Below are positions 45,984 to 54,513 of a stretch of 64,000 bases of DNA, piece by piece. How positions within the stretch are numbered: position 1 is the first letter of the stretch; every line of letters starts with the position of its first letter. The DNA is from Nostoc sp. CHAB 5834. GTDB taxonomy: Bacteria > Cyanobacteriota > Cyanobacteriia > Cyanobacteriales > Nostocaceae. The position numbers were made by a program, and so were the translations under genes. The DNA is taken from the NCBI GenBank assembly GCA_020829485.1, contig JAIVFU010000004.1, positions 1 to 64,000 on the forward strand. The letters are read 5' to 3'. The notes under the pieces are model-generated. The model searched no databases, had not been told where the DNA came from, and was given only the letters and a program-made list of their open reading frames with translations.

Positions 45984-46744
45984 CTTCTCTACTCCTCACA
46001 CCTTGTTTAGATAATTGGTTTCGTTGCACCTAATTCTCACAAATGCGACATCTCATTGAAACCTGTGGATGAGGCATAGTTGCCAATACTACAATTTTAG
46101 TTTTTGCAAAGCTAATAAACGATTAACTTAGGGTTAAAAACTTATCTGATTAACTTATGCAAAAACATATCTCCATATCCTAACATTATAAAACATTGGA
46201 TCTAGATGGCAAGATTGCAGCGATCGCCTTAAGAACTGTCACACATAATTATCTAAATATCTAAGCAGAGAGTAGGCTTTAGGGCATTCGCTCGCTACCT
46301 ACGTAGGCTAAACTGCTCCAAGCTTAGATACTTAGCAGATTCTCAGTAAAAATCCCTTCTTGCACTTAGCTATACTAAAATTCGCACAGCAATTAAAACA
46401 CACTGACTCAGCTACACTAATGTAGGCAAAGCTTTCATGCAGCGTAATTTATCTGCTATTGCGATCGCAAACACCAGTTTAGGAATGAAGGTTTTGAAAC
46501 CCGCCAGTTCCAAAGCAAAACCCGTAGTTCTACTCTTAAAGCTTGCTACGCGTTGCGTCTGCCATCATGGTAAATTTAAGTTGCCTAGTGCAAGATTTCA
46601 GAAGAAATCACTTAAAAACGTAAATTAAATAAAATGCAAAACTTCATCCTCTATCTAGCTTCCCTCTCCAATCTATCGGAGAGGGATTGAGGGTGAGATA
46701 ACCCAAAGACATAAATTGTATGTATGTTATTTAATTTTTATTCC
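45984..46744. other. Porin upstream region, no gene
   Basis: AT-rich leader and promoter region of the porin, then a stretch with palindromic fragments (GCTACCTACGTAGGC near 46295; GCTTGCTACGCGTTGCGTCTGCC near 46540) of interspersed repeats. A 63-codon plus-strand frame over the latter is low quality and not called. Confidence 0.5.
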
Positions 46745-47026
46745 TTAGTTAATTTGGGAAATCGCCTGCGCCACATCAAAGTCAGCCTGCGTCAGCCCAC
46801 CTGCATCATGTGTTGTGAGTCTAATCTTCACTTTGTTGTAGGAAATCTCTATATCTGGATGATGTCCTGCCGATTCAGCAGGCTCCACCAGCTTATTCAC
46901 AAACTCAATTGCTTGAATAAAATCCTTGAATGTGCGGGTAATCTCTAACTTGGAGCCTTCAATAGTCCAACCTGACAGAAGCTTTGCACTTTCTTGAATT
47001 TCCGCCTCAGTGAGTAGTTGTGCCAT
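46745..47026 (-). CDS. Pterin-4-alpha-carbinolamine dehydratase
   Basis: 93 residues, full length for the family. The active-site histidines lie in SAGHHPDIEISYNKV, with W in LSGWTIEG and a conserved THDAGGLTQ. It dehydrates 4a-hydroxy-tetrahydropterins; in cyanobacteria it may serve pterin cofactors other than phenylalanine hydroxylase. No aromatic hydroxylase is nearby. Monocistronic. Confidence 0.93.
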   Translation of the reverse strand: MAQLLTEAEIQESAKLLSGWTIEGSKLEITRTFKDFIQAIEFVNKLVEPAESAGHHPDIEISYNKVKIRLTTHDAGGLTQADFDVAQAISQIN

Positions 47027-47253
47027 ATCAAAAAATTCCTAGTTGTATTATTTGCGCCACATTATGTATTTCATTAGATAAAATCCCTTTTATTCTCCAT
47101 AGAGAAAGGATGCGAGGATCAACTAAAGCATAATGCGTGTGTGTAGATTTAAATCAGACTTAATAAATAGACCCTATTGCTCACATCTGGTCAGAACCTA
47201 AGTTTTGATGCAAAATATTTTTATTTTTAATCAAAGTTAAAAAAGTTACCCAC

Positions 47254-47301
47254 AAAAAACTATCCGCTCTGAGTTAGATCAGATAATCTATCTCAGAGCG
47301 G
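47254..47301 (-). terminator. Strong rho-independent terminator of the structured transcript
   Basis: On the minus strand CCGCTCTGAG and CTCAGAGCGG form a perfect 10-bp stem around an AT-rich loop, followed by ATAGTTTTTTG. Confidence 0.9.
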
Positions 47302-47403
47302 TCTAGCGGGTCTTCAGGTTGCAACCAGACTGCCGGAAGGAACTCCGAGCTTGCCTAGCTAGTTGAGCTAACTTAGTATCTCAAAGATAACTAAGGCTAA
47401 CTT

Positions 47404-47475
47404 TTAGAGAACAGCCCCGGCACACAGCCGGCTAACTGCAACCTGATGACCCATGCATTTACTACTTTCTATCAT
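47404..47475 (-). CDS. Tiny ORF with perfect Shine-Dalgarno
   Basis: 23 codons, beginning MIESSKCMGH and ending RLCAGAVL. AAGGAGGTGAT, exactly complementary to the 16S 3' end, ends 4 nt before the ATG, far stronger than typical for this genome. The start codon lies in a CCCATG/CATGGG hairpin, so translation may be gated by folding. Two cysteines. Unknown function; leader peptide or small protein. Confidence 0.5.
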   Translation of the reverse strand: MIESSKCMGHQVAVSRLCAGAVL

Positions 47476-47538
47476 GGGCATCACCTCCTTGTTGCCTAAG
47501 CGGTCTTAGTCTCAAAAGGGCAGAGCATTTGCTCCGGG

Positions 47539-47544
47539 CTTATA
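47539..47544 (-). promoter_or_regulatory. -10-like box of the structured transcript
   Basis: TATAAG on the minus strand, 8 nt before the GGAG hairpin that I take as the 5' end. No convincing -35. Confidence 0.35.
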
Positions 47545-47606
47545 ACCTTCATTTAAGATAACACATAAATTTAGAGATATTAACGATATACAAAAAATAA
47601 AAAAAT

Positions 47607-47626
47607 CCCCCACCGAAAGGCGGGGG
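47607..47626 (-). terminator. Rho-independent terminator of psbD
   Basis: CCCCCACC GAAA GGCGGGGG stem-loop followed on the minus strand by ATTTTTTTATTTTTTG. It lies about 120 bp after the psbD stop. Confidence 0.9.
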
Positions 47627-47747
47627 ATAACTGGAGAATGGGGAATATTAACACTTTATTGGCTTATGCCAAAGAGATTATTTAATCTTGTTGGTGTCAA
47701 TTTTTGGCAACCACAACCCTGATTTAAGTCATGGTCAGCTTTCAATA

Positions 47748-48803
47748 TTAGAGAGCGTTACCGCGAGGTAGAACTTCCTCAGGGAATACAAATTGTTCGT
47801 GGGGTTGATCTTGAGGAGCCATCCAAGCGCGGATACCCTCATTCAGCAAAATGTTTTTGGTATAGAAGGTTTCAAACTCAGGGTCTTCCGCCGCCCGCAA
47901 TTCTTGGGAGACGAAATCATAAGCCCGCAGGTTGAGTGCCAAACCGACGATGCCGACGGCGCTCATCCACAAGCCTGTAACTGGCACGAACAACATAAAG
48001 AAGTGCAACCAGCGTTTGTTTGAGAAGGCAATACCGAAAATCTGTGACCAGAAACGGTTTGCCGTCACCATTGAGTAGGTTTCTTCAGACTGGGTTGGAT
48101 TGAAGGCGCGGAAGGTGTTAGCACCATCTCCGTCTTCAAACAAGGTATTTTCGACTGTGGCTCCGTGAATGGCGCACAACAAAGCACCACCCAATACACC
48201 TGCAACACCCATCATGTGGAAGGGGTTGAGTGTCCAGTTGTGGAACCCTTGCAGGAATAGTAGGAACCGGAAAATAGCAGCCACGCCAAAGCTAGGTGCA
48301 AAGAACCACGACGATTGTCCCAAGGGGTACATCAGGAATACGCTGACGAATACCGCAATGGGAGCAGAGAAGGCGAGGGCGTTATAAGGACGGATACCTA
48401 CTAGACGGGCAATTTCAAATTGGCGCAACATGAAGCCAATCAAACCAAAGGCTCCGTGCAGGGCCACGAATGGCCACAAACCACCCAATTGAAACCAACG
48501 GGTGAGGTTGCCTTGGGCTTCTGGCCCCCACAACAGCAATAGGGAGTGTCCCATGCTGTCGGCGGGGGTGGATACTGCCACTGTTAGGAAGTTACAGCCT
48601 TCTAGGTAGGAGGAGGCTAATCCGTGGGTGTACCAAGAGGTGACGAAGGTGGTGCCGGTCAGCCAACCGCCTAGTGCTAGGAAGGCGCAGGGGAATAATA
48701 GTATCCCTGACCAACCTACGAATACGAAGCGATCGCGCTTGAGCCAGTCGTCTAAAACGTCAAACCACCCTCTACTAGGGGCGCGTCCAACTGCGATGGT
48801 CAT
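47748..48803 (-). CDS. psbD: Photosystem II reaction-center protein D2
   Basis: 351 residues, full length, five transmembrane helices in the thylakoid. Typical D2 segments are [58 protein letters not shown] (chlorophyll/iron histidines) and the C-terminal [12 protein letters not shown]. No psbC overlaps or follows it, and a terminator comes 120 bp later. It is thus a solitary psbD copy rather than the psbDC operon; cyanobacteria often keep a second, stress-induced psbD. GGAG lies about 11 nt before the ATG. Confidence 0.98.
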   Translation of the reverse strand: MTIAVGRAPSRGWFDVLDDWLKRDRFVFVGWSGILLFPCAFLALGGWLTGTTFVTSWYTHGLASSYLEGCNFLTVAVSTPADSMGHSLLLLWGPEAQGNLTRWFQLGGLWPFVALHGAFGLIGFMLRQFEIARLVGIRPYNALAFSAPIAVFVSVFLMYPLGQSSWFFAPSFGVAAIFRFLLFLQGFHNWTLNPFHMMGVAGVLGGALLCAIHGATVENTLFEDGDGANTFRAFNPTQSEETYSMVTANRFWSQIFGIAFSNKRWLHFFMLFVPVTGLWMSAVGIVGLALNLRAYDFVSQELRAAEDPEFETFYTKNILLNEGIRAWMAPQDQPHEQFVFPEEVLPRGNAL

Positions 48804-49157
48804 TAGAGCAAATCTCCAAATGTTTATAAGTACAGGTTGTATCTGTATTATAGATGGCTATATAAAAGCCTTCCATAAGCAGAAAGTTAACCGGGTTGTT
48901 AACCAAGTTTACAATTTTTTACACACCTTTAATCATATTAGGTGTAAATCGCTAATTTTTCTAGGGGTTTTGTAATAAAAATTTATTTTTGATTCAGATG
49001 AGGTGGGAGTGGGGAAGAAGGAAAGGAGCAGGGAGCAAGGGAGAAGAGTTTTCCCCCCTGCCCCCTGCACCCCGCCCCTCTGCCTCTTATGCCCATTTCC
49101 CTAGAATTAGTCAGCTGACGCTAAAATGAGTCCACAGTTAAATTTGATTATTGCTAA
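48804..49157. other. Intergenic region between psbD and the UPF0367 gene
   Basis: Divergent promoter region. It includes the psbD -10, a C-rich/G-rich low-complexity run (about 49005-49085) and AT-rich DNA. No gene seen. Confidence 0.55.
48847..48852 (-). promoter_or_regulatory. psbD -10 box candidate
   Basis: A perfect TATAAT on the minus strand, 43 bp upstream of the psbD ATG, with only a weak -35 about 17 bp further up. Confidence 0.5.
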
Positions 49158-49430
49158 ATGTTTACCATCGATTTAAGCATCAGAAACACTGCTTTCCCTA
49201 TCTCTGTACAACGTAAGTCAGCAGAGGATGCTGAGGCTGTCTATCAGCTGATTTTGGCCGCAATCCGCTCTGGGAACCCTGACATTGTAGAACTCAAGTG
49301 CGAAGGCAAGACAGAGAAAAAAATTGCTGTCCGCGCTAGTGAAATTTCTGGGGTGCAGATTGTTCAGAAAGATGGTACAACCCCTGGTGGTGGTAGGCCA
49401 CCTGGCTTTTTCGCTGTAGCTGCTGAGTAA
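49158..49430 (+). CDS. UPF0367 family protein
   Basis: 90 residues. The core FPISVQRKSAEDAEAVYQLI, LAAIRSGNPDIVELKCEG and C-terminal PPGFFAV match UPF0367, a small conserved family of cyanobacteria and algae without assigned function. Soluble. It is 13 bp upstream of the ABC ATPase gene, so they form an operon. Confidence 0.9.
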   Translation: MFTIDLSIRNTAFPISVQRKSAEDAEAVYQLILAAIRSGNPDIVELKCEGKTEKKIAVRASEISGVQIVQKDGTTPGGGRPPGFFAVAAE

Positions 49431-49443
49431 GCAAGGTTGACAA

Positions 49444-50121
49444 ATGGCTCAAGTGGGCATTGAGGTTAAGGATTTAAATTTCAATTGGCCTAATGGAGAG
49501 AAAGTTATCAAATCTTGCTCTTTAGAAGTACCCAAGGGCGAGTTTTGGATGCTCTTGGGTACAAATGGCAGTGGGAAATCAACGTTACTTAGACTGCTGG
49601 CGGGGCTATTAGCTCCTGAGTCTGGGGAAATTCGAGTTTTGCATCCCGTTGGCTTTGTCTTCCAAAATCCGGATCATCAATTGGTGATGCCAACGGTTGG
49701 TGCTGATGTAGCTTTTGGATTGGTAGAAGAAAAGTTACCACCTGCTGCCACTAGAGCAAGGGTTGAGGAGGCGCTAGGAGCAGTGAATTTGCTTACTCTC
49801 CTACGACGGCCTATCTATGCACTTTCTGGAGGACAGAAACAGCGAGTCGCGATCGCTGGTGCGATCGCCCGTCGCTGTGAAGTCTTATTATTAGATGAAC
49901 CTACTGCCTTACTAGATCCAGATAGCCAGTTGGATTTAGTTGCTGGTGTGCGCCGCCTTGTCAAAAGTCGAGGTATTACAGCGCTTTGGGTGACACATCG
50001 ATTAGACGAGTTAAATTACTGTGATGGCGCTTTCTTGCTTGAAAAAGGCTCTCTGGTAGATAGGGGTGAACCTCAACGCCTCAAACAACGTCTAATGGAG
50101 GTACACAGCGAAGCCTCTTAA
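49444..50121 (+). CDS. ABC transporter ATP-binding protein (CbiO/EcfA-like)
   Basis: 225 residues. Walker A GTNGSGKST, Q-loop QNPDHQLVMPTV (the PDHQ form typical of cobalt/ECF-type ATPases), signature LSGGQKQRVAIA, Walker B LLLDEPTA and the H-loop in WVTHRLDE. It would energise import of a metal or vitamin, or in cyanobacteria a chloroplast-CbiO-like transporter. No membrane component lies next to it in the window. Confidence 0.92.
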   Translation: MAQVGIEVKDLNFNWPNGEKVIKSCSLEVPKGEFWMLLGTNGSGKSTLLRLLAGLLAPESGEIRVLHPVGFVFQNPDHQLVMPTVGADVAFGLVEEKLPPAATRARVEEALGAVNLLTLLRRPIYALSGGQKQRVAIAGAIARRCEVLLLDEPTALLDPDSQLDLVAGVRRLVKSRGITALWVTHRLDELNYCDGAFLLEKGSLVDRGEPQRLKQRLMEVHSEAS

Positions 50122-50445
50122 TTTAGTGCTGTTAGCGGATAGTTATGGTTGAGCCAGTGCTGAGTAAAGTAAAAAGTACTCAGGCTTTCATACCTGTACA
50201 TACTCCGCCCTTTATTAGGTAGTCTTTTAACTCAGCACTCTTTGTTTTTATTACTACTGAAAAAGAACTGCAACGCGCCTTTATTTAAAAGGCGCGTTTT
50301 AAGTTTGTACGTCTGTCTTAGGTTTTAGTTTTGTGAGGCTGCCATATTTTTTATTCTGTGTAGCATAGTGTTACAGACTATGCATCAATTATTATAAAAC
50401 TTATGAATGAATTTTGTTAACTCTAGAAAATTGTGATTAAAAACC
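50122..50445. other. Intergenic stretch with terminator
   Basis: Holds the bidirectional terminator at 50272-50298 and the promoter region of the NYN-domain gene. No gene seen. Confidence 0.5.
50272..50298 (+). terminator. Rho-independent terminator
   Basis: AACGCGCCTTT and AAAGGCGCGTT form a perfect 11-bp stem followed by TTAAGTTTG. It ends the UPF0367-ABC operon. Confidence 0.85.
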
Positions 50446-50997
50446 ATGCCCCGTTCCTTACTCCAAGCCGTTTTGTTAGTAGACGGCTACAATATAATAG
50501 GCGCTTGGCCTTGCCTTAAAAAAACGCGTGATAGCGTTGGACTAGAGGCTGCACGGGGCGAACTTGTGGAAGCAATGACTGGTTATAGTGCGTTTCAAGG
50601 TTACACAACTCAGATAGTTTTTGATGCTCAATATCAGAATAGCTCTAGTAATAAAGAAATTGTTACTGAGCTTTTATCTGTTTATTACACTGATTTTGGG
50701 CAAACAGCAGATACTTATATTGAAAAATCCTGCGCTTCTTTTCGCCATCAAATAGCCCAATCTTTGATTTCTCGTGTGATTGTTGCTACATCAGATCGGG
50801 CACAGCAGTTGATGATTCAAGGGTATGGGGCTGAATGGTTGTCGGCACAACAACTTTGTGGGGAAGTAGAAGCTACCGTTTGTCGGATGCGACAAAAGTA
50901 TCATCCGCGTAAACAATCTAAGAGTAGGTTTTTAGCTAATGCCATTGATGCTAAGGCGCGGCAGCGTCTGGCTGAATTACGAATGGGATTACAGTAG
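50446..50997 (+). CDS. NYN-domain (YacP-like) putative ribonuclease
   Basis: 183 residues. LLVDGYNIIGAW, IVFDAQYQ and VIVATSDRAQQ place the PIN-like acidic residues of the NYN/YacP family, of which Bacillus Rae1 is a ribosome-associated mRNA endonuclease. A basic C-terminal helix (RMRQKYHPRKQSKSR) may bind RNA. Stand-alone gene just before tRNA-Asn. Confidence 0.88.
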   Translation: MPRSLLQAVLLVDGYNIIGAWPCLKKTRDSVGLEAARGELVEAMTGYSAFQGYTTQIVFDAQYQNSSSNKEIVTELLSVYYTDFGQTADTYIEKSCASFRHQIAQSLISRVIVATSDRAQQLMIQGYGAEWLSAQQLCGEVEATVCRMRQKYHPRKQSKSRFLANAIDAKARQRLAELRMGLQ

Positions 50998-51141
50998 ATA
51001 TTTAGTATTTAAAAGTCTTTGCTTAAGTTCCTGAATGGATTTTGGCTGCAAAAATTATTTAAATTAAGCATATAAAAAAAATATTGGCGAAAGTACTTGC
51101 CAAATACTATTTTTAGCTCTAATATTATAAATCGTGGGTGG

Positions 51142-51213
<72 letters not shown>

Positions 51214-51255
51214 TTTATTAATTTTGGATTTTAAATTTTGGGTTCTAGATTATCC

Positions 51256-51480
51256 ATGAGAGATTTATGGTCGTTTGACTCGGCTGTGACGTTTCTGAAT
51301 CATGGGTCTTTTGGTGCTTGTCCTAAACAAGTGCTGGAGTTTCAACAAAAGCTGCGTAGACGCAAAGCGGCTTGTCGTTAGACATCGCAGCTTGAACATG
51401 AACCCTTACGCTTTTTTGGTAGGGAGTGGGAACTTCTGCTAGACGATGCTAGAAGTAAGCTGGCGGCGTTTGTGGGTGCT
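51256..51480 (+). pseudogene. Aminotransferase class V N-terminal fragment, disrupted by a repeat
   Basis: MRDLWSFDSAVTFLNHGSFG and later QLEHEPLRFFGREWELLLDD, ARSKLAAFVGAD match the N-terminus of class V (isopenicillin-N-epimerase-like) aminotransferases. Between them a roughly 30-bp interspersed repeat (GCGTAGACGCAAAGCGGCTT...) is inserted in frame and brings a TAG at 51379. After GAD the family sequence is replaced by heptad repeats. The PLP domain is absent. Clearly dead as an aminotransferase. Confidence 0.85.
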
Positions 51481-51534
51481 GATGTCCAAATCGTCGCAAC
51501 TGACATCGCTACAGACATAACCGATGTTTCTACA

Positions 51535-51795
51535 GTCATGACGGAAGTTGCAAGAGACTGCGCGAAACACCCAAATGTGAAGGCAGAAGCTACTACAGCC
51601 AAGGCAGAAGTTGCAAGAGACTGCGCGAAACACAGAAACGTGAAGGCAGAAGTTGCTACAGCCTGCGCGAAACACCGAAACGTGAAGGCGGAAGCTACTA
51701 CAGCCTTGGCAGAAGTTGCTACAGACTGCGCGAAACACCGAAACGTAAAAGCAGAAGCTACTACAGCCATGACGAAAGTTGCTACCGTCACAGTT
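51535..51795. repeat. 21-bp heptad minisatellite
   Basis: Alternating 21-bp units of types GCAGAAGTTGCTACAGACTGC, GCGAAACACCGAAACGTGAAG and GCAGAAGCTACTACAGCC(ATG/TTG), about twelve in all. Both strands stay open across it, as expected from a repeat whose period is a multiple of three. It continues the reading frame of the aminotransferase fragment. Confidence 0.9.
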
Positions 51796-51906
51796 TAGTG
51801 CCGTAATAGCTTTTTAACGAGACTTCCAAACAAAAAAATGTCCCACCACAGTCAACAGTCATCAGTTATCAATCAGCAACTTTTTTTGGAGTTGCCTAAA
51901 TTCAAT

Positions 51907-52749
51907 TCAACTATGAAACATCACAGACAGTAGAGGCAGGAACGCCAACAGAAAGCCATGCCAGGATTGCAATTGAGCTTCTGGGGTTGGTTCTGGTGGT
52001 GCTAATAAAGCTTCTACTCTTTGTTCTAAACGATCTGCACCAGAGGAACCTAATGCAGCACAGCAAATTTCCGATAAAACGGGGCTGCTACTAACTACTA
52101 ATAAAAGTGATTCCGCTAGCACCAGAGGATCTACTTGCAATGCTGCATAACCATCGGCACGGAGTTCGCGCAAAGCTAACAGTTCTTCCCACAAAGGCTC
52201 TGTATTCGGCAACCATGCGGTGCAGGAACGCACCCAACCCAGCCAGAAAAACCAGAATGTATCCCTGTAATGGTGATGCCCTTGCTCATGGGCTAAGACG
52301 CTTTCTAGATGAATCGGTGAGAGAGTTTGCACTAATCCTTGGCTAACCACTAGCTCTGGTTGCCAAAAACCGATTTGACCGGCGAACAGCGCCCCCGTTT
52401 GCAGCAGTCTGGCTCGTCTATCGCCAATATTCACTAAAGGGCAGTTACGGGCAGATTCTACAGACTGCCAACCCTGAAAGGCAAGTTTAATGCATAAAAT
52501 GGCAAAAAATGCCAAATAAATTAATGCTAGTAAATAACTAATTGAGCCTGTATACATTCCGCCCATTTGTCCTTGAGGCCCCATGAACAGCACAGCGATC
52601 GCAGTCATAAAAATTAGCAAGGGCGGGAAGAGAAACAAAAATAGCGATCGCCTCCACCGCAAACTCCAACTACCTTCGGGTTGATTCCAAGCGGATCTTA
52701 ACCACCAAGCAACTGCCAAAGCATTCAAAATCATTATTAGATGCATCAT
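51907..52749 (-). CDS. M56-family (BlaR1-like) membrane metalloprotease
   Basis: 280 residues with hydrophobic segments at the N-terminus, in the middle (YLLALIYLAFFAILCIKLAF) and at the C-terminus. The zinc motif is HEQGHHHYRD, with a downstream acidic ligand in LRADGYA. There is no penicillin-binding sensor domain. It overlaps the upstream BlaI-like gene by 4 bp, so the pair probably works as a proteolytic switch that inactivates the repressor on a signal. Confidence 0.9.
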   Translation of the reverse strand: MMHLIMILNALAVAWWLRSAWNQPEGSWSLRWRRSLFLFLFPPLLIFMTAIAVLFMGPQGQMGGMYTGSISYLLALIYLAFFAILCIKLAFQGWQSVESARNCPLVNIGDRRARLLQTGALFAGQIGFWQPELVVSQGLVQTLSPIHLESVLAHEQGHHHYRDTFWFFWLGWVRSCTAWLPNTEPLWEELLALRELRADGYAALQVDPLVLAESLLLVVSSSPVLSEICCAALGSSGADRLEQRVEALLAPPEPTPEAQLQSWHGFLLAFLPLLSVMFHS

Positions 52750-53165
52750 TTTTCCTCCCTGGCTTGGCGTGCAGATTGAATCCGTTTAGCGATCGCTGCT
52801 ATTTGCTCGCTGGCTGCTTCATCTAAGCTATCGGCAAAGGCTGCGATAACATCGGGGTTCCCGACTGCCAGAAATCGCTGTAACTGCTCGTGGGCTTTGA
52901 TCACATCTGATTGCTGTTTACTCAGCATTGGCCGCCAATAGAATGCCCGCTCTTTCTTATCGCAAGCTAGCCAACCTTTATCAGTGAGGCGACGTAAAAC
53001 TGTGGTGACAGAAGTATATGCTAATTCGCGGTTGGGATCGGCGAGGATGCGATCGTGTACATCCTTTACTGTGGCTGAACCAAGTTCCCAGATGATATTT
53101 AAAATTTCTGCTTCCAACGGGCCTAAAGATAGTTGTTTAGGGCGGTAGTCGGGTAAAGGTGCCAT
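52746..53165 (-). CDS. BlaI/MecI/CopY-family transcriptional repressor
   Basis: 139 residues. A winged helix at 15-80 (LGPLEAEILNIIWELGSATV, AYTSVTTVLRRLTDKGWLAC) is followed by a helical dimerisation region. Such repressors are cleaved or released by an M56 partner; here that gene follows with a 4-bp overlap. The operator could not be identified upstream. The DxxE-like cleavage site is not obvious. Confidence 0.93.
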   Translation of the reverse strand: MAPLPDYRPKQLSLGPLEAEILNIIWELGSATVKDVHDRILADPNRELAYTSVTTVLRRLTDKGWLACDKKERAFYWRPMLSKQQSDVIKAHEQLQRFLAVGNPDVIAAFADSLDEAASEQIAAIAKRIQSARQAREEK

Positions 53166-53351
53166 AGCAATTTTGATGGGGAATGGGGAGTGGGGAATGG
53201 GGAATGAGTGAATATATCCGTTTTTTCGGGCTGTAACCTTGAAGGTGTAACTTTTTCCCCATTCAGAAAATCTGTTCTTGTTTTAGATTACAAGATAGTG
53301 CAGCAGTCTGAAAGTCTATTCAGATAAAAATGGGCTTTTTGAGTATTTATA

Positions 53352-53556
53352 ACAGTTCTCAGTTGAGTGCAATACAGACCTAACCCCCAGCCCCTTAAGA
53401 GCAAGGGAAGGGGAGCAAAATTCAAAGCCTCTCTCCTTTATTAGTCGTCTTTAGACGACTTTTGCTATTAGCCTCAGAATTTATTCTGAGGCGGGCTAGA
53501 TGAGAATGAAATAGCTCTGGGTCAAAACTGTACTGCACCCAAGCGAGAAACGCTAT
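53352..53556. repeat. MITE-like element with TTCTC..TTG.GTGCA inverted ends
   Basis: The left end ACAGTTCTCAGTTGAGTGCA and the reverse complement of the right end (AGCGTTTCTCGCTTGGGTGC) are imperfect inverted repeats of about 30 bp. A half copy (TTCTCGGTTGAGTCCAATAC) is at 20357. The interior contains the two-hairpin repeat at 53443-53492. Confidence 0.6.
53443..53492. repeat. Two-hairpin interspersed repeat, second copy
   Basis: AGTCGTCTTTAGACGACT, then TTTGCTATTA, then GCCTCAGAATTTATTCTGAGGC. Same layout as 43926-43975, with stem changes that preserve pairing. Confidence 0.8.
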
Positions 53557-53706
53557 ATTCTCCACTCCCATTTATCTATTAAATGACATACATTGTGCTT
53601 TTTGATGGTAAAAAATTCTCTGGGAAAAATTGAGATTATAGTTAGTGACACCAACTGGGTAAAATGTTATTTGCGGCAGTAGTATTAAACTAGGTGTATC
53701 CAGCGC

Positions 53707-54447
53707 GTGAAGCTATTCGTATACCACACTCCTGAATTGACTCCAACAGGTAAAGCGCCAGAATGTGCGATCGCAGTCGATGTCTTGCGAGCCACTAGCA
53801 CAATTGCGACAGTTTTGGCAGCTGGAGGCGAAGCTGTACAAGTATTCAGCGATTTAGATCAGTTAATTGAAGTTAGCGAAAAATGGCCTTCTGAAAAACG
53901 TCTGCGGGCTGGAGAACGCGGTGGCGCGAAAGTAGCTGGCTTTGAGTTGGGTAACTCTCCCCTCGACTGCACACCAGAATTAGTGCAAGGGCGTCGCTTG
54001 TTTATCAGTACCACCAATGGCACTCGTGCCTTACAACGGGTACAAGACTCCCCAAATCTATTAGCAGCAGCCTTGATTAACCGGGCGGCGGTGGTGCAAT
54101 TTCTTTTAGAAAAGCAACCTGAGACAGTGTGGATTGTCGGTTCTGGTTGGGAAGGGAGTTTTTCTTTAGAGGATACAGTTTGTGCAGGTGCGATCGCTCA
54201 TAGTCTTTTGCAACAAACCAAGCTGTCACCAGAAGAATTAGCTGGTAACGATGAAGTAATAAGTGCGATCGCTCTTTACTCTCAATGGCAAGATAATTTA
54301 TTGGGATTACTTCACCAAGCTAGTCACGGTCAACGATTGTTGCGTCTTGACTGTCTAGATGATTTAAAATATTGTTCCCAGACTGATATTTTAGATGTCT
54401 TGCCCATACAACATGAAACGGGAGTTTTAAAAAGTCAAAAGAAATAG
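53707..54447 (+). CDS. comB: 2-phosphosulfolactate phosphatase family (ComB)
   Basis: 246 residues from a GTG start. Motifs [31 protein letters not shown] and [10 protein letters not shown] are those of ComB, an Mg-dependent phosphatase first described in coenzyme M synthesis. Cyanobacteria do not make coenzyme M, so the real substrate is unknown. The gene is upstream of, and convergent with, the rfb cluster; a GTAGAGACGCGATTCATCGCG palindrome follows it. Confidence 0.9.
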   Translation: MKLFVYHTPELTPTGKAPECAIAVDVLRATSTIATVLAAGGEAVQVFSDLDQLIEVSEKWPSEKRLRAGERGGAKVAGFELGNSPLDCTPELVQGRRLFISTTNGTRALQRVQDSPNLLAAALINRAAVVQFLLEKQPETVWIVGSGWEGSFSLEDTVCAGAIAHSLLQQTKLSPEELAGNDEVISAIALYSQWQDNLLGLLHQASHGQRLLRLDCLDDLKYCSQTDILDVLPIQHETGVLKSQKK

Positions 54448-54513
54448 GGAATGCGTAGAGACGCGATTCATCGCGTCTGTAGGGAATAGGGAAGAAACTT
54501 AATTAACAATGTT

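Larger units (their letters stand above)
47254..47531 (-). ncRNA. Candidate structured transcript with embedded 23-codon ORF
   Basis: An isolated minus-strand unit. A -10-like TATAAG at 47539-47544 precedes GGAGCAAATGCTC, a small hairpin. A perfect 11-nt complement to the 16S 3' end (47480-47490) precedes a tiny ORF. A 16-bp helix with one mismatch (47437-47452 with 47308-47323) encloses GC-rich internal hairpins. A strong terminator closes it at 47264-47301. There is no protein-length frame. I do not match it to a known RNA family; it could be a dual-function RNA or a leader/attenuator. Confidence 0.6.
53166..53706. other. Intergenic region carrying a MITE-like element
   Basis: A G-rich heptamer run (about 53176-53205), then the element at 53352-53556 with an inner two-hairpin repeat. 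No gene seen. Confidence 0.6.

Noticed and set aside
46437..46628. 63-codon plus-strand ORF upstream of the pterin dehydratase
   Set aside because: It runs through an interspersed repeat (GCTACGCGTTGCGTCTGCC), lacks a ribosome binding site and has no recognisable family.
47308..47452. SRP RNA or glutamine-riboswitch identity for the structured RNA
   Set aside because: CCGGAAGGAA on the plus strand resembles the SRP apical loop but lacks its flanking pairs. The glutamine-riboswitch core is not present. Terminator polarity shows the RNA is on the minus strand.
51378..51791. 137-codon minus-strand ORF
   Set aside because: Mirror frame of the 21-bp minisatellite; the plus-strand frame continues the aminotransferase remnant.
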